From the NCBI GenBank assembly GCA_013397935.1, contig VZRN01005628.1, positions 62,001 through 126,000 of the forward strand: a stretch of DNA of 64,000 nucleotides, in the 5' to 3' direction. The notes beneath the pieces are model-generated. The model worked only from the letters and a program-made list of their open reading frames with translations, was not told where the DNA came from and did not search any database. This DNA comes from Dasyornis broadbenti. Taxonomy: Eukaryota; Chordata; Aves; Passeriformes; Dasyornithidae. This document shows, one piece after another, positions 23,126-33,800 of the stretch. A program made the position numbers and the translations under genes. Position 1 is the first letter of the stretch; the number at the start of each line of letters is the position of its first letter.

Positions 23126-23181
23126 TAATTGGCGTCCCAACGTGCGGCTCAAGAAAGTGGAAAAGAAACTATAACACTGGG
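23126..23181 (+). mobile_element. Leader stub, LTR-end remnant and target-site duplicate
   Basis: After the primer-binding site only a short stub of leader remains (23149-23165). Then AAACTATAACA (23166-23176) resembles the LTR's own last 11 bases (AAACCATGACA, 9 of 11 equal), and CTGGG (23177-23181) repeats the five bases just before the LTR (22163-22167). I infer that an internal deletion removed the coding region and nearly all of the 3' LTR, leaving its extreme end and the duplication. Confidence 0.55.
23130..23148 (+). promoter_or_regulatory. Retroviral primer-binding site, lysine-tRNA type
   Basis: TGGCGTCCCAACGTGCGGC lies four bases after the LTR end. It matches the known tRNA-Lys(1,2) primer-binding site (TGGCGCCCAACGTGGGGC) except for one inserted T and one G-to-C change. 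Lysine priming is typical of class II (beta-like, ERVK) elements. This fixes the preceding repeat as a 5' LTR and its orientation as plus. Confidence 0.75.
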
Positions 23182-24242
23182 TGAATAAAGAGATGCATCA
23201 ATCAACAATAGACTAAGATGAAAGGATAAAATAAATACCCAAAATATCTCAAACATGAAAATAAAATAGAATAAAGATGGATTTTAAACCTTGCTGCAGT
23301 AAAACGGGTCTTTTTATTTCCTTTTTATAGAAATTGCTTGGCTTTTTTATACCAATAGGTAATACTAACTTTCTACAAATGTGGTTTCTTGAAGGTTGAA
23401 ATACTTGGTGGGTTGAAAATGGTGTTTAATTACCTACTGTGCATTGCAAATTTGAGTTTCTTCAATCAACCTGCCACTCAACTTCTTCCACTGTAAATAA
23501 ATTCACTGGACAAAACTGAAGTCAAACAGGAACACTGAACAGGGAATTCTGTCCTAAAGATACAGATAAAGATTCTGGTCTGAAGATAATCATTCCTATC
23601 TCTCATTCCCTCCCGTATTCCTAGCAGTCCATGCAAAATGGCATAAAAAGCAGAAGTCAGGGAGCAGTGAAGTAAAATGAGGGCAGAGGAGCACAAGGGC
23701 ACGCTCCAAATGGAGAAGACACAGTGAGTTAAATGAATGACCATCTTGTCTTAGGAATTTTCATGTTCGTGCAGTTCTTCAAAGCTGGTTCAAGCAGAAA
23801 ACAGTTAAATGGAGCATAACCAGAAATGAACTAATCAGTTGTTTTGTACTTATTACTGCTCAGGTCAGCATAACCTTTCCATATTTTGATACATTTTTAA
23901 TCTCACTTTTCAAGCAAAAATAGTTTTGCTCTTCTGACACAGATCTCACCCTCCTGAAATATTTTTTTAAAGAAAAGGTTACACATTATAGAGAAAAGAA
24001 AAACAAGGCTGTAGCTAGAACTAAACAGACAGAAAGAGGTATTTTACGCAAACATTTACATTGATCTGGTTGTTTAAATTTTATTTTTTGAACTTTGATA
24101 CTGCCAATATGTACATCAGCACATGTGTCATCACCAGGAATGTATTGCAGATATGTTTACAGAAGAGTTTAAAATGCATAGTCATGAAAGCTGCATTTTG
24201 AGTTAGTGATCAGGAGTGCTTGTGCATAAAAATCTTTGAGTA
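23182..24242. other. Unique non-coding sequence, no gene recognised
   Basis: AT-rich, about 1.06 kb. The longest frame (23478-23744, minus, 88 codons) matches no known protein. No repeat recognised. Confidence 0.55.
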
Positions 24243-24304
24243 AGGGTTGGGACCAAGTGACCTACAGAGGTTTCTGCCAAACCAAAATGGTCTATGATCC
24301 TATT
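24243..24304 (+). mobile_element. CR1 3' tail remnant (plus strand)
   Basis: 'gggttgggaccaagtgacctacagaggtttctgccaaac' (about 24243-24281) matches the CR1 end block 'gggttggaccagatgacctccagaggtcccttccaacc', followed by a degraded tail, 'tctatgatcctatt'. The body of the element is absent or unrecognisable upstream. Confidence 0.75.
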
Positions 24305-24492
24305 AAAATAAATTTTTATGAGTTATTTGTATCTAATCAGTATGGAGATTCATCTCACGTGACTCATTTTAAATCAAACTGGCTTACCAAATTGTGTAAG
24401 CTACTCACAATCACACCATAAGCAAAAAATTCTTCAAAATACGTTTTCTTACTGACCTGCACAGACAGTGAAATTATTGGTGGAAAATTGTA

Positions 24493-24622
24493 AGAAACCA
24501 CAACTACAACAGAGGAAGAAAACCCAAACAAGCAAACAAAATCACAAAGAAAACAAAACCAACCAAACAAAACCAAACAAACAAAAAGAAACCACAAAAA
24601 AACCCAAAAAACCCCAACCCCA
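24493..24622. repeat. A/C-rich low-complexity tract (AAAC-like)
   Basis: Repeated AAAC, AAACC and CAAA words with few other bases, ending in 'aaaaaaacccaaaaaaccccaacccc'. On the minus strand it gives open frames rich in Phe, Val, Leu and Cys that look like membrane segments but are simple-repeat artefacts. Confidence 0.85.
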
Positions 24623-27600
24623 AGTAGATAAATCACCAGCAACAGCATGTGAATAAATGGAGAAATCCTAGTACCCCAGAGACATTTTTTTCTGTTTTTC
24701 TTGAAAAGATTTCTGCATTTCTATGAAAAGTCAAATTATTTACATTATTTACACATTTTGCTGATTTAAGGAAAGCTATGTTCAAAATAATAATATTTGT
24801 TGGAAAAGGTTCAGATTCTGCACCTTTTAAACAGTTTGACTAGTGTCTATTAATTTCAAGTTGTCTCAGTGAAATAGGTAATTGGTTCTCTCACTACTTG
24901 TTTGTAATATGAAGTCAAACTCTAATAATAGAAGCCCACTCTTTCTCCAGACTTTCCCCTTGTGTTTGCACTGTGTGTTTCATCACGATTTACATTTTAA
25001 AGCAGGTTGTGCGCAGGAAAATGTGGGCTTTGGGTGGGAATAAGAAGAAGCCTATATAGCATCTTGCATAATGTGTTTGCAGTGTAGTTATCTTCTTTTA
25101 TCTCTTCAGTTTGTTAAGTATAAAGAGAAATAATAGTCAGATCAGAAAAGATAAGACCCTGAAAGACACAGTGGGCACAACATGTGTTAAAGACAGCTTT
25201 CATGTATATAGTTAAAGATGCTGGCTGAAGCCTGCCATGAGTCATGTTCCATTATAGCAATGAAGTGTCAGCCAACAAAATTTCAAAATACAACCCAGAT
25301 TTCTTCTCCTTCAAACAGACTGTAACCTAATGAAATGAAAATGTATATAGAGAAGCTGGGTCAAAAGCACAAAATAACAGTACCATGATCTGAGTCTTCC
25401 TCTCTGAACAGTTTAGGAAGATGCGGGGTCCAATGGTCCGGATCCTATTGAACCCAAGGCACAAAGGGACACAATTAAAAAACTGAGGCTGGACTCTGAG
25501 TTCAGGAGCTTTTGCACTTGGAATTCCCCCTGGTGTATGGAAATTGATGCTCTTTACAGAGCAGTAAGGGCTGTCTTTTAGGCAGAGTCCTTCCCATTTC
25601 AAAATACTTCACTTAAATGCCAAATCCCCAACACTGGTTCAACTGCACCTGCCCCATGACCTTTGCGAGTATGAGTATGTGTCTACATGTATCAAAATGC
25701 ACTTTGAATCAAGTCTAAATGAAGGGTAGGAAAAAATGATTGTAAGATAACAAGGTGGGAAGTTAGCCAATGGGAGGGAGGAGTGCATAGTTCACAGAGA
25801 TGATGAAAATTCAGTATTCCATGTCAAAACAAAAAGTGAGGTGCAAGTGGTCTCCTAAGGTATGATCTACATTCTAAAATCTGTAAACTACTCTCCTGTG
25901 TGTGTTCTTGAATGAAGCAGTTCAGACTCATAAGATAAGAGAGGACATCTGTGATGTGGATCCATCCACAGTTTAAAATTTCCTCCCTTTTCAAACTCTC
26001 TTTTTATTTACAGCTTTTACAGTTTAGATTTCTTTATTGAATTCTTTCAAAATACTGAACTTCAGACTAGCCCTAGGAAGGCAGAAACCTCCCCAGATTT
26101 CCTTATCTTTTAGCTACTCTATTATTTTTTTCAACAAAGAATTAATTACTATTAGCTTTCTTTCTATATCAGAACTCTTAGTATTTTAATCCCTGTTTAG
26201 TTCATGCTCACTCATATTTAAAAATTATCAAACATTTTCTTTAGTTATTTTTAGATTTTTAGTTAGATATTTTTCCTTAACAGGCTCTTCATTTATGATT
26301 CGATCTTGCAGAAAGTCTATTTCTGGGCTAACAAGCAGTTCTTGCTTGTTTGCTTGCCTTTTTTATTCCTTGCTTTATTGATTTCCTGCTTTCTCTCTCT
26401 CTTTCTTTCTTTCTTCCTGTCTCTCTCTCTCTCTCTCTTTAATATGAGGAATGTCAGATCACAGAAGCATCTCCTTTAATAATTCTCTTTTTTAGCCCAA
26501 ACTAAAACGCAGCAATTAAGATTAATTTGAAATGGTTTTTTTGTTGTTTTTTTTTTTACAGTTGAGACTGCCATAGCACTGTATAATGCATATTAAAGAT
26601 AGTGCTTAAGTGCAGGCTTCCTAACACCCTTCCTTTACCTACATTCACCATGCATTAAGGGCAGTGTACATCCAGCCCAATCACACCCCTCGGTCATATT
26701 TTCTTGTCAATATTAGGAGAGAATACATGAAACTTAACAAGAGTTTGTTTGCCAAACTATAATGATAAGTTTAAAACAGGCACAGAAACTTTGAGGGTGG
26801 TACCCTTCTGTGTGTTATTTGTTTGAGCTAAATTAAACTCTAGTAATTTGAAGTGTATTCATCTAAATTTACCTAGTGTGACAAGGAAACACTTTATTGG
26901 CAGATCTTTCTCGAAGAGAAGGATTTCTTCACAGAATTTATATATTATTTATACAGAAGTTGTCCCTGGAGATCCAGTAATGGATGGGAAACTGGTTGCA
27001 TCCAGCAGGAGAGGACAATGTGCAGTCGTCCCACGGAACAACAGAGCAGTGAACCTTTTCCCCCAAAACTATAAGGAAAGCAGGCATCCTATTATGTGCT
27101 TTCCCGAGGGACAATACTGAATAAACACAGCCAATGCATTCAATTCCACGACAGAGACATGAGGAGAAGCCAAGGCCACATTTTCAAAATAATGGTGTAT
27201 TTTCTCCTGAATAAGAGACTGCAAGGTGCCCTGTGTAGCTTTTCATACCGAGAATTCTCTACAACAATCTACAAAGGAAACTTGCAATGGGTAGAATGCA
27301 TAGAGGTTGTTGGGAAGTTTGCAGATTGCATCAGTTTCACTGATGAATTTCTGAGGGACTTCCCAGAAGAAGAGGCTTTCCCATTCAGTTCAACAGATGA
27401 GATGGGAAAATGCTTTTGTGCTGGACAGAGAAAAAACTTAAATCATAAATCACTGAGAGACCTTTATGAGCTGGCAAATTCCTATATAGCCACAGTTGTC
27501 AAACACGGTAATTAATTTTTCAGGAAGGAGTAGAAAATTAGATTTGAATGCTCAGAGAGTTAAAAAAGGGAGAAGGAAAGAAATGTCATCTACATATGGA

Positions 27601-27626
27601 AGCGTGCATGTGAGGTACAATATTGT
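24623..27626. other. Mostly unique sequence; two adjoining open frames of unknown nature
   Basis: Contains the TC microsatellite at 26391-26440. Two plus-strand frames overlap at 27096-27120 in different phases: 26848-27120 (90 codons) and 27096-27515 (139 codons). The second has an acidic, mixed-composition C-terminal half and is the longest frame in this stretch that is not inside a repeat. I do not recognise either and have no start, splice or homology evidence; the pair could be chance or the remains of a frameshifted coding sequence. Confidence 0.4.
26391..26440. repeat. (TC)n / (CTTT)n microsatellite
   Basis: A pyrimidine-only run, except for one G, made of CT dinucleotides interrupted by CTTT units and 'cctgt', about 50 bases long. 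Likely length-variable between individuals. Confidence 0.92.
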
Positions 27627-27945
27627 AGAATGATAGATTGTCTCAAATTGAAATGGACCCATAAGAATCATCAAGTCCAACTCCCTGCTCCTTGCAGGAC
27701 TGCCTGTCACTAAACAGTGTCATCTAGATGCTTCTTGAATTCTGTCAGGTTTGATGATGTTACCACTTCCCTGGAGAGCCTGTTCTAGTGACCGACTGCC
27801 CTCTCGGTGAAGAACCTTTTCCTGATGTCCAATCTGAACTTCCCCAGCTTCATTCCATTTCCTTGCGTCTGACTGCTGGTCACCAGGAGAGGAGACCCCT
27901 CTAAGTCCTTCAGAGCTCCAATGCAGGGGGTTGCTGCCCAACATA
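27627..27945 (-). mobile_element. CR1 LINE 3' fragment (minus strand)
   Basis: Read right to left, this is a CR1 3' end. Landmarks include 'catcaagtccaactccctgctcc' near 27669-27691, 'ccacttccctggagagcctgttc' near 27762-27784, 'cctctcggtgaagaaccttttcctgatgtccaatctgaac' near 27800-27839, and 'ccaggagaggagacccc' near 27883-27899. The wording differs from the copies at 15 and 17 kb, indicating a different, probably older, CR1 subfamily. The minus-strand frame at 27720-27944 is the antisense reading of its untranslated region. Confidence 0.88.
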
Positions 27946-29000
27946 TTTCCCAGTAGACACAGGCAGATTGGTTGAATTTTTAAAAAGTCATATATATCTA
28001 GTCAGGTGTTCCAGTTGTTATTGCTTAGATGGCCTGCAGCTGTCTTTATGCTGACATATGGACCAACACATGTCCTTGGCCCATGTTTCTGTTGTCAGCT
28101 CCGATCTTTAATCTTTAATTTCTGGGTTCCTTACAGTCTATTCAACTAACACTTGCTAAAACTGAACCATTACTTTTACTTGTTAACCATCTTCGTTTTT
28201 CTGTCACTAACAGCAACATGCTATGCTAGATGTTAAATATTATCATACTTTATCAGACCTATTAGGATTATAACTACTGCATTTTTAATTGTTGAAAAGA
28301 TCTTTGTCTTTCCCATCCAGCATCAGCCATTAAGTATGTGATAAATAGGAGCCCATTTCTCCTTCCAAGCCCTGCAGAAGGAAAATGAAGAGTCTTCTCT
28401 CTGTCTCCATTCCTTTATTTGTGAAAGTCTATCACTTGCTTCCATCGTAATTCTATGACACTGAACCGAGAAATGCTCTGACTACATCAGGTTCACCACT
28501 TTCTAGAGCAGACTAGAATACAGACTTTGTGATATAAGCAGTTTTGACTGAATAGAAATAGTTTTTCTAAAAGCTTTCTGCTTTAAAATGTGTGTCTCCA
28601 TATACCTCCTGGTAACTCCGGTTCTGAAATAAGAGGACTCTCTTTCCTCTGTGGGATAAATTCCCTAGCTGAAGTGTATCCCCTGTGGTACATCTTCCCT
28701 TTAAACTCTCACTAAGCTACTCTAGTGCATAAAGAGAGATCCAAATTTGCAACATATCCAGGGAGATGTTGGAAATTTATTGGGAATTTTAGCAGCCTTG
28801 TTGATTTTGCAAGTAGTTATAGATATTTGTGAGACATTTGATATAGATGTTTTTCTAAAACTGTTAATTCTAGCACCTACATGGGTACTCTATTCCCAAG
28901 CAGTTGTCTGAATTTACCCATGGCAGACCTCCACTAGTTTCCATAGAGTAATTTATAAATTCAATATATACCAAGATGCTGGAGTTAGAGACGTAGATTT
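27946..29000. other. Unique non-coding sequence, no gene recognised
   Basis: About 1.05 kb between two minus-strand CR1 copies. AT-rich and stop-rich in every frame; I see nothing in it. Confidence 0.55.
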
Positions 29001-29476
29001 CACAGAATCACGGGATAGTTTAGGCCAGAAGGGACCTCTGGAGATCACCCACTTCAACCCCCCTGCCAAGGCAGGGTGACCTGGAGCAGGTGACACGGTA
29101 ATGTGTCCAAGTGGGTTTGGGATTCCTCCAGGGAGGAATTTCTCCAGGAGAAGGCTCCAAACGCCTTCCTTGGGCAGCTGTTCCAGTGCTCTGCCACCCT
29201 CAACCGAGAAAAGTTCTTCCTCGTGTTGAAGTGAAACTTCTTGTATTTTATTTTATGGCCATCGCTCCTTGGCCTGTCACTGGGCCCTACTGAAAAGAGT
29301 CTGGCACCATCCTCTTGGCACCCACCTTTGAGATAGTTGTATGCATTAATGAGATCCCTCTCAGCCATCTCTACTCCAGACTAACCAGGCTCAGCTTGTG
29401 CAGTCTCTCCTCATAAGAGAGATGCTCCGGACCCCTCATCACTTTTGTAGCCTCCGCCAAGCCCTCTCTAGCAACT
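29001..29476 (-). mobile_element. CR1 LINE 3' fragment (minus strand)
   Basis: Starts with a tail-derived 'cacagaatcacgggatag' and continues 'ggccagaagggacctctggagatcacc' near 29022-29048, 'gttccagtgctctgccaccctc' near 29180-29201, 'aaagttcttcctcgtgttgaagtgaaacttcttg' near 29210-29243, 'gagatccctctcagcc' near 29351-29366, and 'cagtctctcctcataagagagatgctcc' near 29401-29428. The 'ggacctctggagatca' ending marks a different CR1 subfamily from the copies at 1.6, 15 and 32 kb. Confidence 0.92.
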
Positions 29477-29526
29477 TCTTGTCTTCCTAGTGCCCTTTTG
29501 AAACATCCTCAGGATATTTTCACAAC

Positions 29527-29565
29527 ATGAGGACTAAAAAAAAATTTTTTTAAAAAAATCCTCAT
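29527..29565. repeat. A/T palindrome with flanking 7-bp inverted arms
   Basis: ATGAGGA (29527-29533) and TCCTCAT (29559-29565) are exact reverse complements. Between them lie a 9-base A run, a 7-base T run and a 7-base A run, which can themselves pair. It lies about 50 bases beyond the end of the preceding CR1. No function is claimed. Confidence 0.75.
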
Positions 29566-32036
29566 ACTTTGAAGGATACATTTTCAGTTGCTTTTACAAC
29601 AATTTCTGAATTTATTCTTCAGCAATCTTCTTCATCCCAGGGCTATCTGCCTCTTTGATTGTATTCTCAGCTTAGAGACCTTCAACAGTGAAATGCCCCA
29701 TTTCAAAGATGGTTTGGAATAAACATTCCCAGTTTTAGAAGTCATAGATGTCCCCAAGCCTTTCTCACTATTGCATACTCCCTTGAAACATGTCATTACT
29801 CAGAGCTGCATCTACTACCTTGATTGACCTTGTCTGACTAGATTTGTTTCCTTTTTTCCCTTTCTAGTATTGATCAATGCATAAACGCTGTTTCAATTGT
29901 CTATAGATATCTTAAGAACACACAGAGAATGCAATATGAGCAGGAAGAGAGGAAATACACATTTAATCCTGAATTAAATCCCTTGCTGAAATGTTATGAA
30001 GAAAATCAATATTAGGCAAGATCCTCACCTGCTGCAGATTTGTGTAGCTCTGTGAAAGTGAACGAGCTCTGTAAACACATCCTCACTGAGAGTCTGCTAC
30101 AATATGTTTTATACGAAGGAGGAACACAGATCCTTTCAGATTGAGCTGCTGTAATGTAATTTAATCATAAATTTTGTATCCATAGGATGTTTCAGTTTGT
30201 ATCCTAAATCATATTTTGTATTCTTGGCTTCTTAAATCGGTTGAGGCAATCTCATCAGAGCCCCTCTTATTCTAAATAAAATCCTGCAGCATCATCTTTC
30301 TGGCAGAATTGTAGGAGGTGAATAGAAGGCAATGAAAGCATGAGAAGCTGCCTCAGCTCAGAGCCTAGTTATGCTTGCACCTTTCCTGATCTCCTCAAGT
30401 GTGTTTGGTTTTTCCTCTTGTCTTTGGGATGATTCTCTCACTTCCACCTCTCTGTTCATATTGATTTAGGTGGTTCCCAGAAGGGAACAGCAGAGCCACA
30501 AAGAGTGAGTGCTTGATCTTGGTATTCAATGCCTCACAGTGGAGTGGGTACTTATTATGAAGGGATCAGGCCTCTCAAGTGCAGTAAGATGAAGCTGCTG
30601 CCCTCTCAAGTGAAAAATCAAGTGCACAGATCAAAATGGTCTATTAATACAGACATTTGTGGCTCTATTTTTTACAATTACAGAATGCCCCATTCATAAT
30701 TCACATTGTATCCACAAAGACCTATGCTTTTTACTTTAGGCATCATACCAAGAGGACTAGAAAATGAGAAAATAATAGTTTATTGCATGGTACCTTCTAT
30801 TTGGATGTGACAGTGAATCCCATTATTTTCTATAAAAGCTTTCTTTGTCATAATTTATTAAAGAACAACATTTATGTTGCAATTCCCAATGAGTTTGTAG
30901 TTTTCAATTTTATTTTTGTATTTAGTATGCTCTATTGCCGAATGTTCTATCTGTGTGGGAAATTTTGATACAACTGAGCCATTGAAGACTGCTCTTATAC
31001 GTCTAATCACTTTAATTTCTTCCTTGCAAATTTACACACATTTATAGTGCTGCAGAGATGTAGTGTTCATTCATACTTATATTACAAAATAAAATGGTCT
31101 GGTTTAAAAGGTACTCAATTGTTACAACCTCATGACTTGTAGACTGAGCCATAATTTTAAATTTAATTAATAGGTACTTGGGTGTTTGGCACTTTGAAGG
31201 AAAGGAATCTTCGATAAGCTGAAACTTGAGCACCTTCAATTATACCATGACTTATCAGCTCTCTGCCATTTCACACCTGGCCTCTGTCACAAGTATCCCA
31301 CATAGCTTTTCTCCACATGTTGTCATTTAACTGCTTTATACTTTTCTGATTCACTTTGCCACCATTGTCAGTACAGACCTGAATCTGCACCTAATGTTAT
31401 GATGCATTTTTAAAGTACGGGATTTTAAGTAGCATATTGCAATTTTTTTTTTAGACTGGAGCGATGTAAACCATGATCCTGAACAGGATGAATTATATCA
31501 CTGTCTTATGGCCTACAGTTTGAAATAGGGTTTGATTTTATGATAAACACATTTCTGCCATTACAAATAAAATAAAAACAGATTTACAATGCCATGGCTT
31601 TTTATTAGGAAAATGTGAAAACAACAGTTTTACGACACTCAGTTTGTGGTCTAGTACATTCCTCAGTGTTATTACAACTCAGCAGAGTACACATTCTCAT
31701 TCTCTAGGCCAATGTTATTAAAAACACAACTGGGAACACTTTTCAAATGCTGCCAGCAACCCCTTAACAGTATTTCATCAATAGGTGTTCTGGTAGTAAT
31801 ATTTTATTTTTTTTTTGTAACTACCAGTCGCTTTGTATTACAGTTTCACTTCCCAGCAGGCTCAGCTCCTCAAGGAACTCCAGAGCAGTTCCATCGGTCC
31901 AAGGTCAAGGATCTACGGTGTTTCTGCAGCTGCAGTTTTGGCAAAGCAGCTCCATGGCCCCACATGCCTGAGCAGTGGCTGAAAGGCAGCAGTGGCTGTC
32001 AGTGGCTGCTGCTGATTTCTGCTCAACTGATAATTT
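29566..32036. other. Unique non-coding sequence, no gene recognised
   Basis: About 2.5 kb. AT-rich, with a GC-richer patch near 31840-32010 in which 'cagtggctg' occurs three times (near 31973, 31989 and 32000). A 109-codon plus-strand frame covers that patch (31712-32041) but is unlike anything I know and runs into the next CR1. Confidence 0.55.
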
Positions 32037-32356
32037 CATAGAATCACAGAATGTTTTGGGTCAGAAGGGGCCTTAAAGACCATCTCATTCCAATCACCCT
32101 GCCATGGGCAGGGACACCTTCCAGTATACCACATTGCCAAGAGCTCTATCCGTCCTGGACTTGAACATTTTCAGGGATGAGGCATCTACAATTTCTCTGG
32201 GCAACCTGTGCCAGAGCCTTATCTCTCTCACAGGGAAGAATTTTTTCCTAATATCTAATCTAACTCTTCTCTCTTTCAGTTTGAAGTCGTTACCCTTTAT
32301 CTTGTTGCTACACCCTCTCATAAAAGTCACTCTACATCTTTCTTGTAGGCTCTAAA
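32037..32356 (-). mobile_element. CR1 LINE 3' fragment (minus strand)
   Basis: Begins with two tail units (minus strand ATTCTGTG and ATTCTATG). It then shows 'ggggccttaaagaccatctcattcc' near 32067-32091, 'catgggcagggacaccttcca' near 32103-32123, 'gggatgaggcatctacaatttctctgggcaacctgtgcc' near 32174-32212, and 'cctaatatctaatctaactcttctc' near 32247-32271. It is a 5'-truncated copy of the 'gggcagggacaccttcca' type seen also at 1.6 and 37.1 kb. Confidence 0.93.
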
Positions 32357-33335
32357 CCAAACTCTTGAATCAAAGTCTTGTGCTGGAGCCTGGACCAAAG
32401 CTTGCCTTGGAAGGCCACTTGGCACTTCTGCAAACGGAGCCACCTGGATGTCTAAACAGACCTTAGGGTCCTGACTTCTGATATCCAAGGAAGGTAGCTC
32501 AGGTCTGCCACTCTTGATTTTTCTTAAGTGGGGAGGTCTTGGGTCAAGTGTTGATGGCTTTGGAAAGACATAACTCTAAATTTTGAGATCTTAAATGAGA
32601 GTTTCCAGTCATAGAATAAGTCACTACCTGCACCTTATACAACAAATTAAAATGAGTTGTGACAGCACTAAGATGATATTTTTACTTACTGAGTCCTTTG
32701 GCTTCATTTTATAGTTCCTTGGGCAGCGATACAGCTACGCAAACCCAAAAGGTAATGGATATCCTAAGGAACACAAAAAAAAAAAAAAAATCCCCTGCTC
32801 TCAGAGGGCTGTTTGAATTGCCTGAACTGTGGTTTTTGAAATCTAATACTAAGGATTCAGAGAGCTACCATAACTTCTTTTTTACATATCTTGGCATCCC
32901 ATCAGTAAGGATAATATCTAGAGCCACTCCTTTGTGTCTGTTATGACAAAGTGATATACGTGTCACTCAGATGGCTTATAAGGACAGTAATCCTTTTACT
33001 GACAATTGTATTGAATTAGCTGTGTTAATTTAATGCTAATTAATGGCCAAAAAAAAAAAAGTTAGAAAATATCCTACCATTTGCCAAAAATGCCTAGCCT
33101 TCATTCAGTTGGCTTGTTTTAATGGCAGACTGAGACACCTATACAGAATTCTCAAGCCACAGTCAATCTGCAGCATTTAAGAGAGCCCCAAAAGCCTACA
33201 GGATAAAAGAAACTAACAACTGAGACTGAGCTCAAGGGTTTATAATGCACTCAGTACGGCTCACACTCATTGGGCCACCTATGTGACTTGAGTATTTTCC
33301 AAATATATTAGTACAAAATGCTCCAGGCATCCGTT

Positions 33336-33403
33336 CAGACCCCAGAAGCCTGCAGAAACTCTTGGATCTTTTGCCAGATCCCAGAAACCTGTAGTTACCC
33401 TGG
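33336..33403. repeat. Imperfect 39-bp-period direct duplication
   Basis: CAGACCCCAGAAGCCTG (from 33336) recurs as CAGATCCCAGAAACCTG (from 33375), with similarity continuing to 'ctcttgg' and 'cc-tgg' at the unit ends. Two units only. Confidence 0.65.
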
Positions 33404-33763
33404 CTGTTTTGTTATGATGCATGGATTAATTCTTATCCTTTCTACATTGTTTTTCCTGCCATTTAAAAAAGCATATTAACATTCAGAGGAAAAGGGAAGA
33501 CAAAGAAGGCAGAAGAATTTATCTCTTACTAACTTCTGATGAATCCGTCAATTTGATTCCTTTCAGTTGTGTCACTTTCCACTATTTAAGGAATTTAATA
33601 GTTTGTACTTTTTTTTATGTGGTTGATGTCAGTTTCAGCAGCCCACTGACTATAAAAGGTTTAGCTGAAAGGAAGGGGGAGGGAAGGGAATCTACTCATG
33701 TCTCCTAACCAGACAAAAAAATTATCAATACTAGAGCATTGAAGTACTACTTCACAGCTGAAG

Positions 33764-33800
33764 GATGGGGTACCATCCAGAAGGACCTGGACAAGGTCTG
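33764..33800 (+). mobile_element. Possible CR1 coding-region scrap
   Basis: 'ggtaccatccagaaggacctggacaagg' (about 33769-33796) matches the CR1 reverse-transcriptase-region block 'gatgccatccagagggacctggacagg'. The match is short and its flanks do not clearly extend it, so the call is tentative. Confidence 0.4.

Noticed and set aside
24364..24648. Minus-strand frame rich in Phe, Val and Leu that looks like a membrane protein
   Set aside because: It is the reverse reading of the AAAC-like low-complexity tract at 24493-24622.
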